DNA of 51,722 nt from Chloroflexota bacterium (GTDB lineage: Bacteria > Chloroflexota > Limnocylindria > Limnocylindrales > CSP1-4). The position numbers and the translations under genes are program-made. Shown one piece after another: positions 17,051 to 26,351 of this stretch. How positions within the stretch are numbered: position 1 is the first letter of the stretch; every line of letters starts with the position of its first letter. The DNA lies in the NCBI GenBank assembly GCA_003152995.1, contig PMBR01000065.1, positions 14,143-65,864 of the forward strand, given 5' to 3'. The notes under the pieces were generated by a model. The model searched no databases, was not told the origin of the DNA, and saw nothing but the letters and a program-made list of their open reading frames with translations.

Positions 17051-17770
17051 ATGCCCACCGACAAGCCCAACTCGACCGATCTAGGTGACCCGGCAGCCCA
17101 TGTGCGCCGGCTGGTCGAAGAGATCGAGTCCGGCGGGGGTGGTGAACCGACCGAGGAGGCCGGCAGCGCGACGGACAGCGCAGACACATCGCTGATGAAT
17201 GCCGAAGGCGGCATCGAGCGAGCCGTCCGCCATATCCTTCTCGAAATCGGTGAGGATCCGGAGCGCGAGGGGCTGCTCCGCACGCCCGAGCGGATGCACA
17301 AGATGTGGCTCGAGCTCACGTGCGGCTACCGCGTCGATCCTGATCGGCTGATCAACGGCGCCGTCTTCGATGTCGGCTACAGCGAAATGGTCGTGATCAA
17401 GGGGATTCCGTTCTACTCGCTATGCGAGCACCACATGCTCCCGTTCTTCGGCAGCGCGTCGGTCGGATACTTGCCGCGCGGACGCGTGATCGGGCTGTCG
17501 AAGATCCCGCGCATCGTCGAGATGTACGCGCGACGGCTGCAGGTCCAGGAGCGCATGACCCAACAGATCGCGGACTTCCTTCAGCAGCGGTTGAACCCGT
17601 ACGGCGTGGGCGTCGTCATCGAGGCGGAGCACCTCTGCCTGGCCATGCGCGGCGTCCAGAAGGGCGGGGCGACGATGGTTACCAGCAGCGTCCTCGGAGC
17701 GTTCCGGACGACCAAGGAAACACGGGACGAGTTCATGGCTCACCTGGAGCGGGCGGTTCCGCGGGTCTGA
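17051..17770 (+). CDS. folE: GTP cyclohydrolase I
   Basis: A 239-residue enzyme that converts GTP to dihydroneopterin triphosphate, the first step of folate and pterin synthesis. Signatures are '[14 protein letters not shown]' with zinc ligands Cys125 and the following His pair, '[23 protein letters not shown]', and '[14 protein letters not shown]' with the third ligand Cys. The first 55 residues are an acidic, poorly conserved extension. GGAG lies seven bases before the ATG and a TACGAT -10 box lies 20 bases before it, giving a short leader. It appears to stand alone; the zincin gene diverges from it. Confidence 0.97.
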   Translation: MPTDKPNSTDLGDPAAHVRRLVEEIESGGGGEPTEEAGSATDSADTSLMNAEGGIERAVRHILLEIGEDPEREGLLRTPERMHKMWLELTCGYRVDPDRLINGAVFDVGYSEMVVIKGIPFYSLCEHHMLPFFGSASVGYLPRGRVIGLSKIPRIVEMYARRLQVQERMTQQIADFLQQRLNPYGVGVVIEAEHLCLAMRGVQKGGATMVTSSVLGAFRTTKETRDEFMAHLERAVPRV

Positions 17771-17796
17771 GCGCTCAATCAGGCGGTCGGCGCCGC

Positions 17797-17802
17797 TATC
17801 AT
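17797..17802 (+). promoter_or_regulatory. -10 element for a leaderless B12-binding protein mRNA
   Basis: TATCAT ends six bases before the ATG at 17809. With folE ending at 17770, this gives the next two genes their own start rather than read-through from folE. Confidence 0.55.
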
Positions 17803-17808
17803 TCGGGC

Positions 17809-18213
17809 ATGACTGATAGACCGCTCAAAGTGCTAATCGCCAAGCCCGGGCTCGACGGGCACGATCGCGGCGCCAAGGTTCTGGCGCGCGGCTTGCGCGA
17901 CGAGGGTTTCGAGGTCGTCTACACGGGCCTGCGCCAGACGCCCGATATGATCGTGACCGCCGCGCTCCAGGAAGATGTCGACGTCGTCGGGCTGTCGATC
18001 CTGTCCGGCGCGCACATGACTCTGCTGCCCCGGATCTGCGCCCTGCTCCACGATCGCGGCATGGACGACGTGCTGGTGGCCGCGGGCGGGATCATCCCCG
18101 ACGACGACGTCCCGGCTCTCAAAGCGGCGGGCGTCGCCGCTATCTTTGGGCCAGGAACGACGATCGCACAGGTGGCCGATTTCCTGCGCGCCAACGCCAG
18201 GCCGCGGGACTAG
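17809..18213 (+). CDS. Stand-alone cobalamin-binding domain (methylmalonyl-CoA mutase C-terminal type)
   Basis: A 134-residue B12-binding domain. The base-off motif '[10 protein letters not shown]' has the cobalt-binding His18 (DxHxxG), followed by '[14 protein letters not shown]' and '[15 protein letters not shown]'. These are the three signatures of acyl-CoA mutase cobalamin domains. In split mutases such a domain partners a separate large catalytic subunit, which is not in this window. It is 10 bases upstream of a MeaB-type GTPase, which loads and protects mutase cobalamin, so they probably serve the same enzyme. Confidence 0.92.
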   Translation: MTDRPLKVLIAKPGLDGHDRGAKVLARGLRDEGFEVVYTGLRQTPDMIVTAALQEDVDVVGLSILSGAHMTLLPRICALLHDRGMDDVLVAAGGIIPDDDVPALKAAGVAAIFGPGTTIAQVADFLRANARPRD

Positions 18214-18223
18214 CGCGACCGGG

Positions 18224-19438
18224 ATGGCCGACTCGCCGAAGTCGAAGGCGGCCGAACGGTCGGCGGCCGAACGGTCGGCGGCCGAACTGCTGAAGGCGGC
18301 CGACCGATCGGTCGGGGAAATGGCGGAGCGCCTCTGCGACGCCGCGCTGGCCGGAGATCGGCGGTCCCTGGCGCGGTTGCTGACGGCGGTCGAAAACCGA
18401 ACTTCGCTGGCCGAGCGCGCGTTGCGGCGACTCTATCCGCTCGCGGGCCATGCTCAGCTCATCGGCGTGACCGGACCGCCGGGCGCGGGCAAGAGCACGC
18501 TCGTGGCGGCGCTGATTGCCGAGCTCCGTCGCGCCGGCCGACCCGTAGCCGTCGTCGCCGTCGACCCTTCGAGTCCCATCACCGGCGGCGCCGTTCTGGG
18601 CGATCGAGTTCGGATGCAGGCGTACGCCGACGACACCGACGTCTTCATCCGATCGATGGCGTCACGCGGGCATTCCGGCGGCCTTTCCTCCGCGACGACG
18701 GCCGCCGCCGCAGTCTTCGATGCCGTCGGCTTCGACGTGGTCCTGATCGAGACCGTGGGTACAGGGCAGAGCGAGGTCGAAGTCGCAGCCGCCGCCGACA
18801 CGACGATCGTCGTCGAGGCGCCCGACATGGGCGACGAGATCCAGGCCATCAAGGCGGGCCTGCTCGAGGTGGCCGACATCATCGTCGTCAACAAGGGTGA
18901 CCGCCCTGGCGCGCATCGGACGGCGGGCCAGCTCCACGCCATGCTCGCCGACACTCCCCGCGAGTCACGGCCGGGGCGGCCCGCGCCCAAGCATCCGGAA
19001 GTGCTCGTGACCACCGCCGCCACCGGCGACGGAGTTTCCGAGCTCCTCGCCGCGATCGACCGTCACCGTTCCGCCGCTCGTGGATCGGACGGCGAGGCCG
19101 TGCGTCTCAAACGGGCCGAGGCCCAGGTCTGGGCCGTGCTGGTGGATCGGCTGCACACCCGCGTCCTTGAGCTGGAAGGCGCCGAGGACCTCGTCGCCGC
19201 GCTGCCGGACGGAGCCCCGGCCGCCGTCTTACCGCCTGTCGCCACGCCAGGGTCCGCTCCCCGGCAGGTCGCGCCACGCCGCACCGGCCCGCTTGCCGCC
19301 GATGAGTTGCTTCGTTCCGTGGCGTCTCACGAAATCGACCCATATGCCGCCGCCGACGCAATCCTGGATCGGCTCGTCGGCCGCGCGGCTGGATCCGGAC
19401 GCGGCGACACGCAGTCGCGGCGCGGGCGGGCGGACTAG
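18224..19438 (+). CDS. meaB: MeaB/ArgK-type G-protein chaperone of a B12 mutase
   Basis: A 404-residue SIMIBI GTPase. The P-loop 'GVTGPPGAGKST' is at residues 81-92; 'VDPSSPITGGAVLGDRVRM', 'FIRSMASRGHSGGLS', 'IETVGTGQSEVEV' and 'VVNKGD' are the switch and base-recognition motifs of the MeaB family. It gates cobalamin transfer into and repair of acyl-CoA mutases. The first 30 residues are an Ala/Glu/Arg repeat ('AAERSAAERSAAELLKAADR') encoded by short tandem DNA repeats. The last ~60 residues after the GTPase are Pro/Ala-rich. Its stop codon overlaps the stop of the convergent kinase gene (shared CTAG). Confidence 0.95.
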   Translation: MADSPKSKAAERSAAERSAAELLKAADRSVGEMAERLCDAALAGDRRSLARLLTAVENRTSLAERALRRLYPLAGHAQLIGVTGPPGAGKSTLVAALIAELRRAGRPVAVVAVDPSSPITGGAVLGDRVRMQAYADDTDVFIRSMASRGHSGGLSSATTAAAAVFDAVGFDVVLIETVGTGQSEVEVAAAADTTIVVEAPDMGDEIQAIKAGLLEVADIIVVNKGDRPGAHRTAGQLHAMLADTPRESRPGRPAPKHPEVLVTTAATGDGVSELLAAIDRHRSAARGSDGEAVRLKRAEAQVWAVLVDRLHTRVLELEGAEDLVAALPDGAPAAVLPPVATPGSAPRQVAPRRTGPLAADELLRSVASHEIDPYAAADAILDRLVGRAAGSGRGDTQSRRGRAD

Positions 19439-22400
19439 CGACCCTTGCTCTCGGCGTCCTGTGCCGACTGCATCGCCTCGCGAACGACCCGAATGACGGC
19501 GTCGATGTCGAACGGTTTGGCGAGCAGCCTGATGCCGCGCTTCGTTGCGAAGCCGCGCAGGTCCGGGTTGAGCACGTCGCCGCTCATGAACACTGCGCGC
19601 CTGGCCAGTTCCGGCCTGGATTCGATGGCGGCATCGTAGAACTCGGTTCCGCTCATGCCCGGCATCCGGTGGTCGATCAGCATCACGTCATAGGTTGTGT
19701 CACGCAGACCCTCGAGAGCCTGAGCGCCATCCTGATACGGGTCGCAGTCCATTCCTGCCGACGCAAGGACCTTCTTGAGGAACGCCCGGATCGACGGCTC
19801 GTCGTCGAGGGCCAAAATTCGCGACCGAGCAGTGGGCGACGCATCCGGCTCGCGTGCAACGGCTCGAGGCTCAATAGGCCCGGCGGCGGGCAACGCTGAG
19901 GGCCTGGCGACAGAGCCGGACTCATCAGCCACGGCCGTGGTTGGTGGGGGAGTTGATTCGGCCGGTGCCGCGGCAGAATCGGCGGCGGCGCGGGCACTGG
20001 TACCGGCGGCTCTTTGGCCGCCGTCGGGCGATGAGCCTTCGGGTGGCGCCGCCTTGCGCCGGCTCTTCGCAGGCCCGGACTGGGCCGGCTCCACTGCCAC
20101 TGGTTCGTCCGCGGCCGGCGTCGCGCCAGAGGTTTGGGCGGAGCGCCGATCGCCCGCCTCCGGAGCGGCAGCAAGCCGTCGTTCGTTCATCGGTTTGGCC
20201 CGAACCGGCAGCTCGATCATGAAGCAGCTTCCGAGATTGCCCGGGCCCGGTTCGTACCAGAGGTGCCCGTCGTGCGAGGCGACGATGCCGAAGGACACCG
20301 ATAGCCCGAGGCCGGTCCCTTCGCCCGGCTGTTTGGTGGTGAAAAACGGATCGAACAGTCGCGCACGAGCGGCTTCGGGAACGCCTGGGCCGTCGTCGCG
20401 AATGGTGATTCGGACGCGCTCCTGGCCGTCGCTCAGCTTCTCGGCCTTGGGACCGCCCGGTCCGCGGGTCGCCGTCGCGACCGTCGCGCTTACCCACAGG
20501 TGCGCCTGAGAGGTCCGGTCGCGATTCCGGAAAGCCTGAATCGCATTGATGGTCAGGTTCAGGAGAACCTGCTGCATCTGGGCGCGGTCGAGGTCCACCT
20601 CGGGCAGATCCTCGGGGATCTCGACGGCGACCTGAACTCGGTTCGTGCTCAGGGCGTAGGACTGGAGTTCCAGCACGCTGCGGACAAGCGTGGATATGCT
20701 CGTCTGGCGCCGCTCGGGCGGGCGCTGGCGGGCGAAGTCCAGCAGGTTCTGGACGATGCGCCTGGTTCGGTCGGCCTCCTGCACCAGCAGCCCGGCGTCG
20801 TGTTTCATGTCTTCGGGGAGACGCTGATCGCCGCGGATCAGCTGGCTGAAGGCGATGATGGCCGCCAGCGGGTTGTTGAGCTCGTGCGCTACCCCGGAAA
20901 CGAGCTGACCGATCGCCTCCATCTTCTGAGCCTGCACAAGCTCGCTGGTCAGGCGTTCCTGGTCAGACAGATCGCGGACGAGCGAGAGGAAGCGCCGCTG
21001 ACCGCCCAACTCGACTACCCGCACCTCGACTTCGACGGAGAACTCCGAGCCGTCGGGGCGGCGGCCGCGATCGCCGAAGGTGCCCCTGCCCTGGGCCCAG
21101 ACGATCTGGCGGCGGCGGGCCATCTCGCGCTCGTCGGCAGAGATGAGCTGGCCGAAATAGCGGCCCAGCACCTCGCCCCTGTTGACGTGGTAGAGGCGCA
21201 CCGCCGCCTCGTTGGCATCGAGGACCGTGTGGTCGAGCGCCGACACGAAAAGCGCGTCCGGTGACTCCTCGAACAGGGTCCGATACCGCTCCTCGGACGA
21301 TACGAGGCGCTCTCGCAGACGGAAGTTGGCCAGAGCGATGCCGCCGATCCGCGCCACCGAATCGAGCGCCGCCTCGTCGATGGGCAGGGCCGTGGAAGTC
21401 TGCTCGAAGAAGCACAGCAGCGCCCCGGCCAGTTCCTCCCCGGTGCGGATCGGGATCGCGCCGAACGACTTGAAGCCCGTAGCCCGAGCCAGCGGGAGGA
21501 CGCGCTCGTTGACCTGTGTGGCGACGAAGTCGCCCAGGACGCTGCCGCCGCCGGACAGCAACACGCCGCCGCCCGGAGCCTCCTTCGCGGGCACGCCCTT
21601 GAGCCACATCCGGAAGGCGCCGGTTTCGCCGGCCACGGCGTGCGTCTCAAAGTGGTGTCCGGGTTCTATGAGCAGGTAACACACTCCCACCGCACCGAGC
21701 GCCTCGCGTACCAGGCTCACAGTTCGATGAGCCAGCTCCTCGAATGAGCTGGCTTCTTCTCCGATCCGCGTCAACTCGTCCAGGGTATCGAGGCGATGGC
21801 CGAGGGCGCGTTGCGAGGCGGCGCGATGTACCAACTCGGACCGCAGACGGAAGTTGGTCAGCGAGATGCTGCAGATGCGGGCGATCGGCTCGAGGAAGTG
21901 GTCGTCGAACTGCTCCACCCGCGGTGAAGCCGACCACTCGAGGTGCAGCACGCCGGCCAGTCTCTCGTCGACGCGGAGAGGCAACACGGCCTGTGCGCCG
22001 GCCTCCATCTCGCCGCCTCCGGTGGGCTCGCCGGTCCCGCTCCCCCGGGAAAGCCAGACGCCCTCCTCGGACCCGAGGCGTTCGATCGGCGGCCAGTCGG
22101 CGGGAATGGTCGGAGTCTCGCCCATGGCTGCCCAGCTACGGCTCGATTGCCCGACCCACACGATTGGATCCACTTTCGAGGTCGTTGGATCGAGCAGGAT
22201 GTAGCCTCCGCCGGCCGCCCCAGTCGACACGACGACAGATTCGATGGTCTCCTGCGCAAGGCGCGCCAGATCGTCGGTGGCCGCACCTAGGAGGGTCAAC
22301 TCCTGCAGCGCGCGCAGTTCGGCCGTCAGGCGGCGCTCGTGTTCGGCAGCTTCGTTGAGCCCCTCGCTCATTCGCACGTTGGCGTACGCGATCGATATGA

Positions 22401-25083
22401 TCCGGCCCACTGCGTCGATCGTCCGGTCGTCTGCTCCGGCGTCCGCCTTCGCTGGATCGCGGAAGTAGCACAGGAAGGCCGCGATGACCCGGTCGCCGTC
22501 TCTCACCGGGAAGACCGCATACGAGGTCACTCCGTCTCCGACCATTGAGCTGGTCAGTCCGTCTTCGCCGGCAACCTCGGACATGAGCTGATGGAACGGC
22601 CCAGCGCCCGGCTGATTCGTCAGGCGCCGCCAGAAGTGAAACTCGTCGGCCGCCTGGACCTTGAGCGGTGCGGACATGCTGGGTGGCATACGGTGCGCGG
22701 CAACGATTCGAAGTCCGGCGTCGCCGGTTCTGACCGCCACACCGCCGTCTGCGCCGAGAGCGCTGATGACCCGCTCGAGAAGGAGCTGCGACAGAGTGGT
22801 CTCGTCTATCTCGCCTTGAGGCAGCAGGGTCAGGCCCATCAGTGTCTCGAGCTGGGCCGTGAGCCTTCGTTCCTCCTTGAGGCCTTGCTCGAGTCGCTCC
22901 ATCAGTCGGGCGTTCTCCAGGGCGCTGACGACCTGGGCGGCGGCCTGGAGAATGGCCTCGTCGCTGGGACGGCCCCAGGCCGGGCGGCGTGCGCCCAGGG
23001 CAAGGAAGCCGGTCGACTGGTCTCGGCTCCGCAGGTCGACAAGGAAGCCGGTCGTAAGCCCCTCTTTGGCGAACTGCCCGGCCAGCCCGCTGCCGTTGAG
23101 CAGGGACCCCAGGCTCTCGAAGGCGATGACCGTGCCGGGAGTCCCAAGGGCGGCGCTGAGCCCCGGCATGTCCGCGTCGCGGATGACGTCGAGGAATTCC
23201 TGGCTCAACCCGCGACTGGCCTCGATGGTGGTGGCGCCCTTGTCGCCCCACGTCACGATGATGCCGATGTCGGCCATCGAGGCTTCGCACAATCGCTCCA
23301 GGGCCGCTTCGCCAACTTCGTGGCGGCTTCGCGCCCGCCCGGTCGCCATGGCCAGGGAGCCGAGAGCGGCCGCCTCCGATTCGAGGTGGGCGGAGGTGGC
23401 GACCTCCTTGCACATCGCAAGCAGGCCCGCAGGCTTGTGGTGGTCGTCTCGCAAGGATGTCAGCGACAGGTCTACAACGACATGCTGGCCGGATAGGCTG
23501 CCCATGAGAGGTCGATGGACGACTCGACCGTGCCAGTAGCCCATGGAACCCGCTTCGGCCGTCGCCTCCGTGCCCAGCGGCGAGCCGTCGAGTCGTAGCT
23601 GCTCGATTGCTTCGTCGAGGCGCTGCCCGACGGCCTCTTCCTCCGAGAACCCGTACAGGCGCTCGCCGGCCGGGTTGACGGCCGTGATCCGGCCCTTCTT
23701 GTCGGTCGTCACAACCGCATCGGTCATCTGCTCGACGATGACTCCTCCGATGCGGGCCGATCCGGCCAGGCTCTCCCGAAGCTCTGCGTCGCGCCGCATC
23801 TTCCAGCGCGCCTGGGCATTGCCGATTGCCATTCCGACGTGACGCCCGATCTCCTCGAGGCGAGCGCTGCGGAGAGATTGCGGTGGATCGCCGGCCCAGA
23901 GCAGGACCATCGTCCCGAGGCGGCGTTCGTCCTGCCAGAGTGGCGTCGCACGTAACGAGCAGAGTCCGAGCGCTTTCGTCCGCTCGGCCCAGGCGGGCGA
24001 GGCGGGATCGCCCAGATCCATCTCGAACGGCGCATTCGCAGCCTTCACGAGCAGGGCAAACGGCGAGCGAGCCGGGTCCATGCCGCCCAGCGTGGCCCGA
24101 ATCGTCTCGGGAGTGCTCGACCCGGCGATGAGCGCGAAGCCCGACGGACCGTCGAGGAGGGCGACGGACGCAGTCGCGGACCAGTCGGCCGCGACGATCT
24201 CGAGAGCCCGTTTCGCGACCTCCTCGACCTCGAGAAGCCGGTCGCCCGGTCGCCCAAGAGCGACGAGGCTGTTCACCAACCGTTCCAGTCGATCCTCATG
24301 AGTCGTGTCGCGCACTCGAATCAGGGCATACCCTCCGGCCAGCGGCGCTGCCAGCGAGAGGATGAACTCGCCTGGGAATGGTTCGCCCGACACTGGCTGG
24401 ACGGGACCGTGGCGAATCATCGAGCCGACGGCCAGCAATTCAGCCCGAGCCGCGTCGGTGTCTGCGTCGGTCCATCCGACCACGTAGCGGCCAAGCGGCT
24501 TTCCGACCAGATCCTCTGGCGTCGTGCGCATGGTGGCCGCAGCAACATCATTGGCGTCGACGATGATGCTCTTGAGGTCTGTAAGGAAGAGGGCCTCCGG
24601 CGAGCTCAAGAAGAGATCTCGATAGGGAAGTTGCGCCGCGTCCGGCCCGGATACCGCCGCATCTGGACCCTCGCCAATCCAGAACATAGCCGCGACGCCG
24701 GGCTGGCCGTCGAACTCGGCCAGGCTGATCGGTTGCACGTGCGCCCGGAGCCACATCGTGCGACCGTCGCGCGTGCGCACCTGAAGGGGGCCGTGCCAGC
24801 CGCCCATCTGGAGAATCTCTACACGCATCGTGGCGCCGCCCGTGTCGTCCCCGCGAATCAGGGTCAGGCAATCGGCCCACCGGCTTCCGACGGCGTCGCC
24901 GGCCGCGAGGCCGAGGATGCGTGCCGCGTCCTCGTTCCAGAGCACGACCCGACCGTCCGGATCGACGATCGCCAATCCGGCGCCAAGCCGCTCCAGCAGC
25001 TCGAGATCCGCTCCAGACAAGGCCTGCACCACGCTTATCGCCCCGGGCGCGATTGTCCCTCCGAACTCACGTCGGGCCTCCAT
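19435..25083 (-). CDS. Giant soluble hybrid histidine kinase: 4 PAS, 5 GAF, HisKA, HATPase, REC
   Basis: About 1882 residues without membrane helices. Approximate order: PAS 15-130, PAS 150-270, GAF 275-430, PAS 440-560, four GAFs (565-720, 745-900, 920-1075, 1090-1250), PAS 1257-1385, then HisKA 'VSGVAHELNNPLAAI' with phospho-His1400. HATPase follows with N box 'QVLLNLTINAIQAF', 'IRDDGPGVPEAAR' and 'GEGTGLGLSVSFG'. A 130-residue Ala/Pro-rich linker precedes a C-terminal receiver with 'MLIDHRMPGM' (Asp1804). It should integrate several small-molecule or redox signals in the cytoplasm. ATG 25083 is preferred because a TACGAT box lies ten bases before it; an upstream ATG at 25122 is possible. 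No response regulator gene is adjacent. Confidence 0.92.
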   Translation of the reverse strand: MEARREFGGTIAPGAISVVQALSGADLELLERLGAGLAIVDPDGRVVLWNEDAARILGLAAGDAVGSRWADCLTLIRGDDTGGATMRVEILQMGGWHGPLQVRTRDGRTMWLRAHVQPISLAEFDGQPGVAAMFWIGEGPDAAVSGPDAAQLPYRDLFLSSPEALFLTDLKSIIVDANDVAAATMRTTPEDLVGKPLGRYVVGWTDADTDAARAELLAVGSMIRHGPVQPVSGEPFPGEFILSLAAPLAGGYALIRVRDTTHEDRLERLVNSLVALGRPGDRLLEVEEVAKRALEIVAADWSATASVALLDGPSGFALIAGSSTPETIRATLGGMDPARSPFALLVKAANAPFEMDLGDPASPAWAERTKALGLCSLRATPLWQDERRLGTMVLLWAGDPPQSLRSARLEEIGRHVGMAIGNAQARWKMRRDAELRESLAGSARIGGVIVEQMTDAVVTTDKKGRITAVNPAGERLYGFSEEEAVGQRLDEAIEQLRLDGSPLGTEATAEAGSMGYWHGRVVHRPLMGSLSGQHVVVDLSLTSLRDDHHKPAGLLAMCKEVATSAHLESEAAALGSLAMATGRARSRHEVGEAALERLCEASMADIGIIVTWGDKGATTIEASRGLSQEFLDVIRDADMPGLSAALGTPGTVIAFESLGSLLNGSGLAGQFAKEGLTTGFLVDLRSRDQSTGFLALGARRPAWGRPSDEAILQAAAQVVSALENARLMERLEQGLKEERRLTAQLETLMGLTLLPQGEIDETTLSQLLLERVISALGADGGVAVRTGDAGLRIVAAHRMPPSMSAPLKVQAADEFHFWRRLTNQPGAGPFHQLMSEVAGEDGLTSSMVGDGVTSYAVFPVRDGDRVIAAFLCYFRDPAKADAGADDRTIDAVGRIISIAYANVRMSEGLNEAAEHERRLTAELRALQELTLLGAATDDLARLAQETIESVVVSTGAAGGGYILLDPTTSKVDPIVWVGQSSRSWAAMGETPTIPADWPPIERLGSEEGVWLSRGSGTGEPTGGGEMEAGAQAVLPLRVDERLAGVLHLEWSASPRVEQFDDHFLEPIARICSISLTNFRLRSELVHRAASQRALGHRLDTLDELTRIGEEASSFEELAHRTVSLVREALGAVGVCYLLIEPGHHFETHAVAGETGAFRMWLKGVPAKEAPGGGVLLSGGGSVLGDFVATQVNERVLPLARATGFKSFGAIPIRTGEELAGALLCFFEQTSTALPIDEAALDSVARIGGIALANFRLRERLVSSEERYRTLFEESPDALFVSALDHTVLDANEAAVRLYHVNRGEVLGRYFGQLISADEREMARRRQIVWAQGRGTFGDRGRRPDGSEFSVEVEVRVVELGGQRRFLSLVRDLSDQERLTSELVQAQKMEAIGQLVSGVAHELNNPLAAIIAFSQLIRGDQRLPEDMKHDAGLLVQEADRTRRIVQNLLDFARQRPPERRQTSISTLVRSVLELQSYALSTNRVQVAVEIPEDLPEVDLDRAQMQQVLLNLTINAIQAFRNRDRTSQAHLWVSATVATATRGPGGPKAEKLSDGQERVRITIRDDGPGVPEAARARLFDPFFTTKQPGEGTGLGLSVSFGIVASHDGHLWYEPGPGNLGSCFMIELPVRAKPMNERRLAAAPEAGDRRSAQTSGATPAADEPVAVEPAQSGPAKSRRKAAPPEGSSPDGGQRAAGTSARAAADSAAAPAESTPPPTTAVADESGSVARPSALPAAGPIEPRAVAREPDASPTARSRILALDDEPSIRAFLKKVLASAGMDCDPYQDGAQALEGLRDTTYDVMLIDHRMPGMSGTEFYDAAIESRPELARRAVFMSGDVLNPDLRGFATKRGIRLLAKPFDIDAVIRVVREAMQSAQDAESKGR

Positions 25084-25353
25084 CGCGCCGCCTATCGTAG
25101 TCCCCCGCGGGGTCCTGGCCATACCTGTCGAGGGTCCCGATCCGTACTAGTTCGTTCTGGTGAGCCCGGACGGAGGCCAATTTGCGCTGGCCGGGGCGGG
25201 CCGCCAGGACCCTGGACCTGGCAGGGACGGGCAAGATAGCCGAGGGCCGCCTGCGCGATGCTCGCTGCGGAGCTTCCGATCCCGTGTCCGTATCCTTCGC
25301 GGCCGCGGCCCGAAGCTCAACGGATGGCCCGAGGTGCCCCGGCCAGTCCAGCC

Positions 25354-25383
25354 ATGACAGACTTGGCCCGAGTCCTCTACAAT
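25354..25383 (+). promoter_or_regulatory. tRNA-Lys promoter
   Basis: ATGACA (25354-25359) and TACAAT (25378-25383) are 18 bases apart, and the tRNA begins seven bases after the -10 box. This is the clearest two-box promoter in the window. Confidence 0.7.
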
Positions 25384-25390
25384 CCGCCGT

Positions 25391-25465
25391 GGGCCGGTAG
25401 CTCAATGGTAGAGCAGCAGACTCTTAATCTGCTTGTTGCGGGTTCGAGCCCCGCCCGGCTCACCA
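25391..25465 (+). tRNA. tRNA-Lys (anticodon CTT)
   Basis: A complete cloverleaf. The acceptor stem GGGCCGG pairs with CCGGCTC with one G-T pair; the D arm is GCTC/GAGC; the anticodon stem is GCAGA/TCTGC around the loop CTCTTAA; the T arm is GCGGG-TTCGAGC-CCCGC. The 3' CCA is encoded. It reads AAG codons. A 14-bp stem-loop follows at 25477. Confidence 0.97.
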
Positions 25466-25476
25466 ATTTGCCCACA

Positions 25477-25512
25477 TAAATACCCCTTCTGGCTCGTCAG
25501 AAGGGGTATTTA
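25477..25512 (+). terminator. Terminator-like stem-loop after tRNA-Lys
   Basis: A perfect 14-bp stem (25477-25490 with 25499-25512) around an 8-base loop GGCTCGTC, 12 bases after the tRNA. The right arm ends GTATTTA, so the U-tract is short. The stem is A/T-rich at its base, unlike its surroundings. Confidence 0.75.
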
Positions 25513-25547
25513 GCTTATGTTGGCCTCTGAACTCGATATTGCTCCGC

Positions 25548-25588
25548 TCGGCTACAGCAGAGGACTAATCGGCTACAGCAGAGGACTA
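25548..25588 (+). repeat. 20-bp tandem direct repeat
   Basis: Two exact copies of a 20-base unit (TCGGCTACAGCAGAGGACTA) at 25548-25567 and 25569-25588, separated by one base. It lies in the gap between the tRNA and the gene at 25680, in DNA of visibly lower GC content. Confidence 0.85.
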
Positions 25589-25679
25589 CTCCTCTTGTTC
25601 AGGATGACGAGCTAACGTCCCCGCCCGGCGGCCCCAGGGCTCGGTTGACTTAGCCAGTGGTGCCTGCAACAGTCCTCAC

Positions 25680-26312
25680 ATGAAGAACACTGGCCCTATG
25701 AGCGAAGCAGAACTGGTCGGTTCGGGCATCGAGGACGGCCTCGCCCCGTCCGCGGTGATCCCGGCGTTTCTACAAGCCTGTCCCTCTCTTGCTGAGCCAT
25801 GGCGTGAGCATCTGGTGTCTTGGGGCGACGACGAGCGAGGCATCTACAACGATGCCTCAGTTGTCGCTGGCTATCTTGTCGATCTGCTTGTGGCCGGTAA
25901 CCATGGGGAGCTGTCGGCAGCATTCGCCGCGGTCGAAGGGCTGTTGGCAATAGGTGATCGCGACACTCGCGCGATGCTCATCGTTGGGGTGATCGAGGAC
26001 ACCCAGAACATCAGCCTAAATCGGGGTCGCAATCCGGGGGACTTTGGCCCTTTCCTTGGGCCTGAGACAGCTGCGGCATGGGATCGTGCGCAGCGGTACT
26101 GGCAGGCGATAGGCGCAACCAGCCTGGCCGACGTGGTCCGTTGGGAGCGAGGCGTAAGCGCCGCCAGCCGACCTGGCATCGATCCCGCGACCATCTCCGA
26201 TCCGGGGCTTCGCCGCATCGCAGAGAGTCTCCAGCGGCCTTCGCCACCGAAGCCGCCGTCGAAGCGTGGGCCTCTCAGGCGGGCGCTGGCCAGACTGCAT
26301 TTGGGCGGGTAG
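25680..26312 (+). CDS. Hypothetical 210-residue protein downstream of tRNA-Lys
   Basis: Not confidently recognised. It is a soluble alpha-helical protein with 'FLQACPSLAEPWREHLVSWG', a helix 'VVAGYLVDLLVAGNHGELSAAFAAVEGLL', 'VGVIEDTQNI' and 'FLGPETAAAWDRAQRYWQAIG'. This pattern resembles small immunity-like or DUF7674-type proteins, but I cannot verify that. The C-terminal 30 residues are Pro/Arg/Lys-rich. A second ATG at 25698 is an alternative start; neither has a good ribosome-binding site. It is an isolated gene in a lower-GC stretch and a candidate for horizontal acquisition. Confidence 0.6.
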   Translation: MKNTGPMSEAELVGSGIEDGLAPSAVIPAFLQACPSLAEPWREHLVSWGDDERGIYNDASVVAGYLVDLLVAGNHGELSAAFAAVEGLLAIGDRDTRAMLIVGVIEDTQNISLNRGRNPGDFGPFLGPETAAAWDRAQRYWQAIGATSLADVVRWERGVSAASRPGIDPATISDPGLRRIAESLQRPSPPKPPSKRGPLRRALARLHLGG

Positions 26313-26351
26313 ATCCCTCGACCTGTAGGTCGCGGATTGGAGCCCGCCCAA
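26301..26351 (+). other. Nested inverted repeats at the end of the 25680 gene
   Basis: A 9-bp perfect stem TTGGGCGGG/CCCGCCCAA (26301-26309 with 26343-26351) encloses a second hairpin CGACC-TGTA-GGTCG at 26319-26332. The left arm is also the last three codons of the gene. There is no T-run. The right half resembles the T-arm and acceptor end of a tRNA, but no full cloverleaf can be drawn. Possible terminator-like structure or decayed tRNA 3' end. Confidence 0.45.

Noticed and set aside
18224-18320. Tandem repeat in the meaB 5' end as a mobile repeat
   Set aside because: It encodes an in-frame Ala/Glu/Arg helix in the variable N-terminus and is best explained by replication slippage.
26301-26351. 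A second tRNA gene
   Set aside because: Only a T-arm/acceptor-like half is recognisable; no D arm or anticodon arm with the right spacing can be folded.
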